The position numbers were made by a program, and so were the translations under genes. This document shows positions 61,596-64,000 of a stretch of DNA of 64,000 nt, piece after piece. A model generated the notes under the pieces. It was not told where the DNA came from. It was given only the letters and a program-made list of their open reading frames with translations, and did not search any database. The stretch is from Gammaproteobacteria bacterium (GTDB taxonomy: Bacteria; Pseudomonadota; Gammaproteobacteria; Tenderiales; Tenderiaceae), in contig JAKFXL010000022.1 in NCBI GenBank assembly GCA_021731365.1, positions 1 through 64,000 of the forward strand, read 5' to 3'. Every line of letters starts with the position of its first letter. The stretch's first letter is position 1.

Positions 61596-62863
61596 CAGTC
61601 CCCCTCCCCGGCACCATAAACATAGTGCAACCGGGCGGCCACCTGACGCTGCTCGCCCTCCAGTGCAATTGCCTTGAGTTCTATATCAATACGTTCGCTG
61701 CGGGCAGAGATCAGCTCCGTCAAACTGCCCTTGCCACCCCACCACGCCGCCATCGCCAGGGAAATTTTCTCATCGGCCAGCGGTAGCAACCGCTGACGCT
61801 GACGTTTAATGGCACTGCCAAGCCGTTTGTAATCGGCAAGATCAGATTCCAACTCAGCGGTATGCATGCGCAATACAGACTCACGCTCCGCATCAAGCGC
61901 CACACGCTCAGCACGTTTGGCCGCAACCAGTGGCTCCTGACGTTTGCTGGTAAACATGGGCAGATCAAAACTAACCTGCAACATCACCATGTCACCAAAC
62001 CGAAAGGCACGATTCTGATAGGCAAACTCCAACGCCCAGTCAGATTTTTTTGCCGCCTCGGCCTCAGCAACTTCCGCATCCAGGACACGCCCCTGTGGGG
62101 CAAACAGCACAATCTCCGGATGTCGGTGCAGACCATGCAACAGCGGCTGACTGCTAATCGACCAATCAGGCACAGTGCCCACCAGCGGTGAATCGGCCGC
62201 CGTCCCCACCCAGCGCCGCAGGTTGGCAATGGCCTGTTCACGCCGCGCCTGCAACTCATCACGGCGCTCCTCTATCTGTGCCGCCTCCTGCCTGGGCATC
62301 ACAATCTCCGTTGTCATTCCACGGCCACCGGCAAGCTGCGCCCGCACCGCTGCATCAAACAGTTTATTCTCTGCAAACAACGCGTCCACCTGTTCCAGTT
62401 GTTGCTCAACCGTATCACGTGCAATCCAGGCAACAGCGGTTTCACGCATCACCAGCAGACGGGTAACCTCAATCGCCGCTCCAGCAAGCTCCACACGACC
62501 ACGCGCCACATCCACACGTGCAGCGCGTTTGGCACGGTTGGGAAACTCCTGCATCAGGCCAATACGCCGCATGGTCATCGCTTCGCTATTAAGATTAAAA
62601 CGGTCTGGACCTTCAATAGGCACATTATCAATACCCAGCGCTAACCGTGGGTCAGGGAGCGCACCTGCCGGAACTGCTGCCTGACGGGCCGCATCAAGTT
62701 GCGCCTCATTGACGGCAAGTATTGGGGCTTCACGCAACGCCAACGCCAGCGCCGCATCAAAACTCAGCGGCTCAGCCTGTGCACTAACCATCGTATTGAT
62801 TAACAATACCGACACCCCAGCGCACCGCAAAAAAGAGGTAAAAGACCTGGTTGATCTACTCAT
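61595..62863 (-). CDS. cusC: CusC outer-membrane channel (TolC family)
   Basis: A 422-residue outer-membrane factor of the heavy-metal efflux group: signal peptide ending VSAQA, then PLSFDAALALALREAPILAV and PDPRLALGIDNVP, which recur in Cus/Czc-linked TolC proteins. Long helical repeats follow (ERRDELQARREQAIANLRRW, GSLTELISARSERIDIELKA). The start is placed at the ATG 62863, preceded by GGAG, rather than at upstream in-frame codons without a ribosome site. It is the first pump gene of cusCBAF. Confidence 0.92.
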   Translation of the reverse strand: MSRSTRSFTSFLRCAGVSVLLINTMVSAQAEPLSFDAALALALREAPILAVNEAQLDAARQAAVPAGALPDPRLALGIDNVPIEGPDRFNLNSEAMTMRRIGLMQEFPNRAKRAARVDVARGRVELAGAAIEVTRLLVMRETAVAWIARDTVEQQLEQVDALFAENKLFDAAVRAQLAGGRGMTTEIVMPRQEAAQIEERRDELQARREQAIANLRRWVGTAADSPLVGTVPDWSISSQPLLHGLHRHPEIVLFAPQGRVLDAEVAEAEAAKKSDWALEFAYQNRAFRFGDMVMLQVSFDLPMFTSKRQEPLVAAKRAERVALDAERESVLRMHTAELESDLADYKRLGSAIKRQRQRLLPLADEKISLAMAAWWGGKGSLTELISARSERIDIELKAIALEGEQRQVAARLHYVYGAGEGD

Positions 62864-62949
62864 ACGCCAACTCCAAATTTCATAAATAACAGAAGACATG
62901 CCCCAATTTTTGCACCCATCACAGGGCAAAACTCAGTGCATCAGAAATT

Positions 62950-63306
62950 TTAGAGTTCTATCGGGGGACGCCAGACACTGGCAGGAGGAAAGCTGAAAAG
63001 GGGAGAGTCCAACTGAGATAAATGTTTCACATCAACAACAGGCGCAAACGACTGCAACGTCAACGAAACGGGCACATATTGACCGCCACACGGGCACTCA
63101 TGGCCAACCTTGCAAACCTTGCCACCATTTGCATTAGTGACAGGTTCTACCTCATCACAACAGTCATGCTCATGGCTGACAGGGTGCTCTTTGATTTTCT
63201 GTTTAACCATAGGACATGCGGTGGCGGCCATCACCACCGCTGCAACACCCTGAAGGGGAATCACAAGGCAGAGCAGTAGCACCAACATGTTTCTGAGGTT
63301 ACACAT
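62950..63306 (-). CDS. small Cys/His exported protein leading the cus operon (CopL/DUF2946-like)
   Basis: A 118-residue protein with a signal segment NMLVLLLCLVIPLQGVAA, then MAATACPMVKQK, HEHDCCDEVEP and CKVGHECPCGGQYVP, with at least seven Cys in the mature part. The layout parallels CzcI at the head of the czc operon: a signal peptide followed by a short Cys/His patch and a Pro-rich end. It probably binds metal or tunes expression. The ATG at 63306 is taken because a promoter ends six bases before it. Confidence 0.65.
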   Translation of the reverse strand: MCNLRNMLVLLLCLVIPLQGVAAVVMAATACPMVKQKIKEHPVSHEHDCCDEVEPVTNANGGKVCKVGHECPCGGQYVPVSLTLQSFAPVVDVKHLSQLDSPLFSFPPASVWRPPIEL

Positions 63307-63312
63307 GCAGCG

Positions 63313-63342
63313 AGTGTAGCCCGTGCATGACAACTGGTGCAA
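63313..63342 (-). promoter_or_regulatory. promoter of the cus operon directly abutting the start codon
   Basis: TTGCAC (63337-63342), an 18-nt spacer and TACACT (63313-63318) on the minus strand are followed by CGCTGC and then ATG. The layout is nearly identical to the czcI promoter (TATACT-CGTGCCC-ATG). Confidence 0.5.
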
Positions 63343-63408
63343 GGCTGAGCGGATAAATAACGGCACAGCTACAGATTAATAATTTCTCGGAACCATTTTA
63401 AATCGATG

Positions 63409-63597
63409 TTATTTAACCTTCAACTCACGTACTTTGGGTGTGGATGAAATCTGAGCATCAATTTTCTCCTGTTCCAACAGATAAGCCAAAAATTCACGGT
63501 CATCCTTAAATTTTTTAATCTGTTTATCCTTATCAGTAGCTTTTTTGGTACCAATTTCCATAATTACTTTGTGCCTAAAATAGCCGTCGCCAGACAT
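63409..63597 (-). CDS. hypothetical 62-residue charged protein
   Basis: Begins MSGDGYFRHKVIMEIGTKKA and continues with a Lys/Asp-rich helix and the end PKVRELKVK. GGGGA lies 7 nt before the ATG at 63597; earlier in-frame ATGs (63609, 63654) are possible but lack ribosome-site support. No family is recognised. It lies between the cus operon and the channel gene, all on the minus strand. Confidence 0.5.
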   Translation of the reverse strand: MSGDGYFRHKVIMEIGTKKATDKDKQIKKFKDDREFLAYLLEQEKIDAQISSTPKVRELKVK

Positions 63598-63714
63598 GAT
63601 GTTCCCCATTAAATTAGCCAGATACCTTTGCAATGCAGAAGACAGGATCGGCACCGGCCAAAAATACTTAAGGGAGCATAATGTGTGAATAATAAATAAC
63701 GACCAAACCCCCAG

Positions 63715-64000
63715 CTACAACCCCCCATTCTGAGGCAGAACTCTTTGTAACAACAACGTTTTGAGTTCGCGAATCTCTTCACGCATCACCCGTATTTCAG
63801 CATGCATATCCTCTTCAATATGTTCACGTGCATATTCAACAGCCGCCACTGTCTCCTTCTGCTCTGACTCGGTGTAGCTCTGCATCGCATTCACAATAAT
63901 GGCAATAAACAGATTTAGCATGGTAAATGTTGCGACTAAAATAAATGGGACAAAAAATATCCAGGCATAAGGAAAGCTCTCCATCACAGGGCGTGCGATA
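63715..64000 (-). CDS. C-terminal part of a voltage-gated sodium-channel-type (BacNav) protein (cut by window edge)
   Basis: The frame continues through the right window edge, reading [15 protein letters not shown] at its upstream end. The visible part is the pore-lining S6 helix ([20 protein letters not shown] followed by VNAMQ) and a C-terminal coiled coil (about [18 protein letters not shown]). This is the arrangement of NachBac/NavMs-type homotetrameric sodium channels, in which S6 ends in NAMQ and a four-helix bundle follows. The selectivity filter lies outside the window, so ion selectivity cannot be read. Confidence 0.85.
   Translation of the reverse strand, partial: IARPVMESFPYAWIFFVPFILVATFTMLNLFIAIIVNAMQSYTESEQKETVAAVEYAREHIEEDMHAEIRVMREEIRELKTLLLQRVLPQNGGL

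Overview
This 64 kb window looks like chromosomal DNA of a gammaproteobacterium with a GC content judged by eye in the mid-50s percent. The mdlAB, sbcB, rsmE, yqjDEK and groESL genes all resemble gammaproteobacterial versions. A PEP-CTERM protein, a Helicobacter-type malate:quinone oxidoreductase, a BacNav-type channel and the GTAGGGTGCGC palindromes would suit an environmental, possibly sulfur-oxidising, Chromatiales-like lineage. That placement is inference only. No rRNA, tRNA, CRISPR or prophage was seen.

Layout, left to right. Positions 1-90 hold the tail of an IS110-type transposase, followed by metF and a convergent DUF3108 protein. At 2.4-6.0 kb lies the heterodimeric ABC exporter mdlA-mdlB, whose original overlap has been split by a palindromic element flanked by a 57-bp duplication. 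At 6.2-9.2 kb are a lone AAA ATPase, a PEP-CTERM protein and a very histidine-rich small protein with a NikR-like operator upstream. At 9.3-14.7 kb come sbcB, a beta-hydroxyacid dehydrogenase, a DUF4382 lipoprotein, bioA and rsmE. At 14.9-16.9 kb a receiver-CheC protein is translationally coupled to a PAS-GGDEF diguanylate cyclase. At 17-24.4 kb are an LtaS-like sulfatase-fold membrane enzyme, a MacAB-like tripartite exporter and a secreted subtilase. At 24.7-28.8 kb are groEL-groES with a clear heat-shock promoter, an aspartase/fumarase family lyase and acyP. At 28.8-33.9 kb are a Met/His-rich periplasmic protein, a large peptidase/propeller/beta-barrel protein and a glycogen phosphorylase.

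From about 34 kb onward the window is dominated by metal resistance. A copper operon on the minus strand (YtkA/FixH-like protein, YkgJ-like Cys-cluster protein, CopA oxidase, CopB, DUF2231 protein, a 46-residue membrane protein, a P-type ATPase) faces the CusRS-type two-component system across an intergenic CATTACAA-N2-TTGTAATG operator. A housekeeping block follows (coiled-coil protein, proS, exported protein, mqo, yqjDEK). Then come two tandem RND systems on the minus strand: cusCBAF for copper or silver, and czcICBA for divalent cations. The first gene of each begins only 6-7 nt after a predicted -10 box, suggesting leaderless mRNAs. The window ends inside a sodium-channel-like gene.

Together the copper genes would cover sensing (CusRS), cytoplasmic export (P-type ATPase), periplasmic oxidation and sequestration (CopA, CopB, CusF) and trans-envelope efflux (CusCBA). 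The Czc set would handle zinc, cadmium or cobalt. The histidine-rich protein may buffer nickel or zinc.
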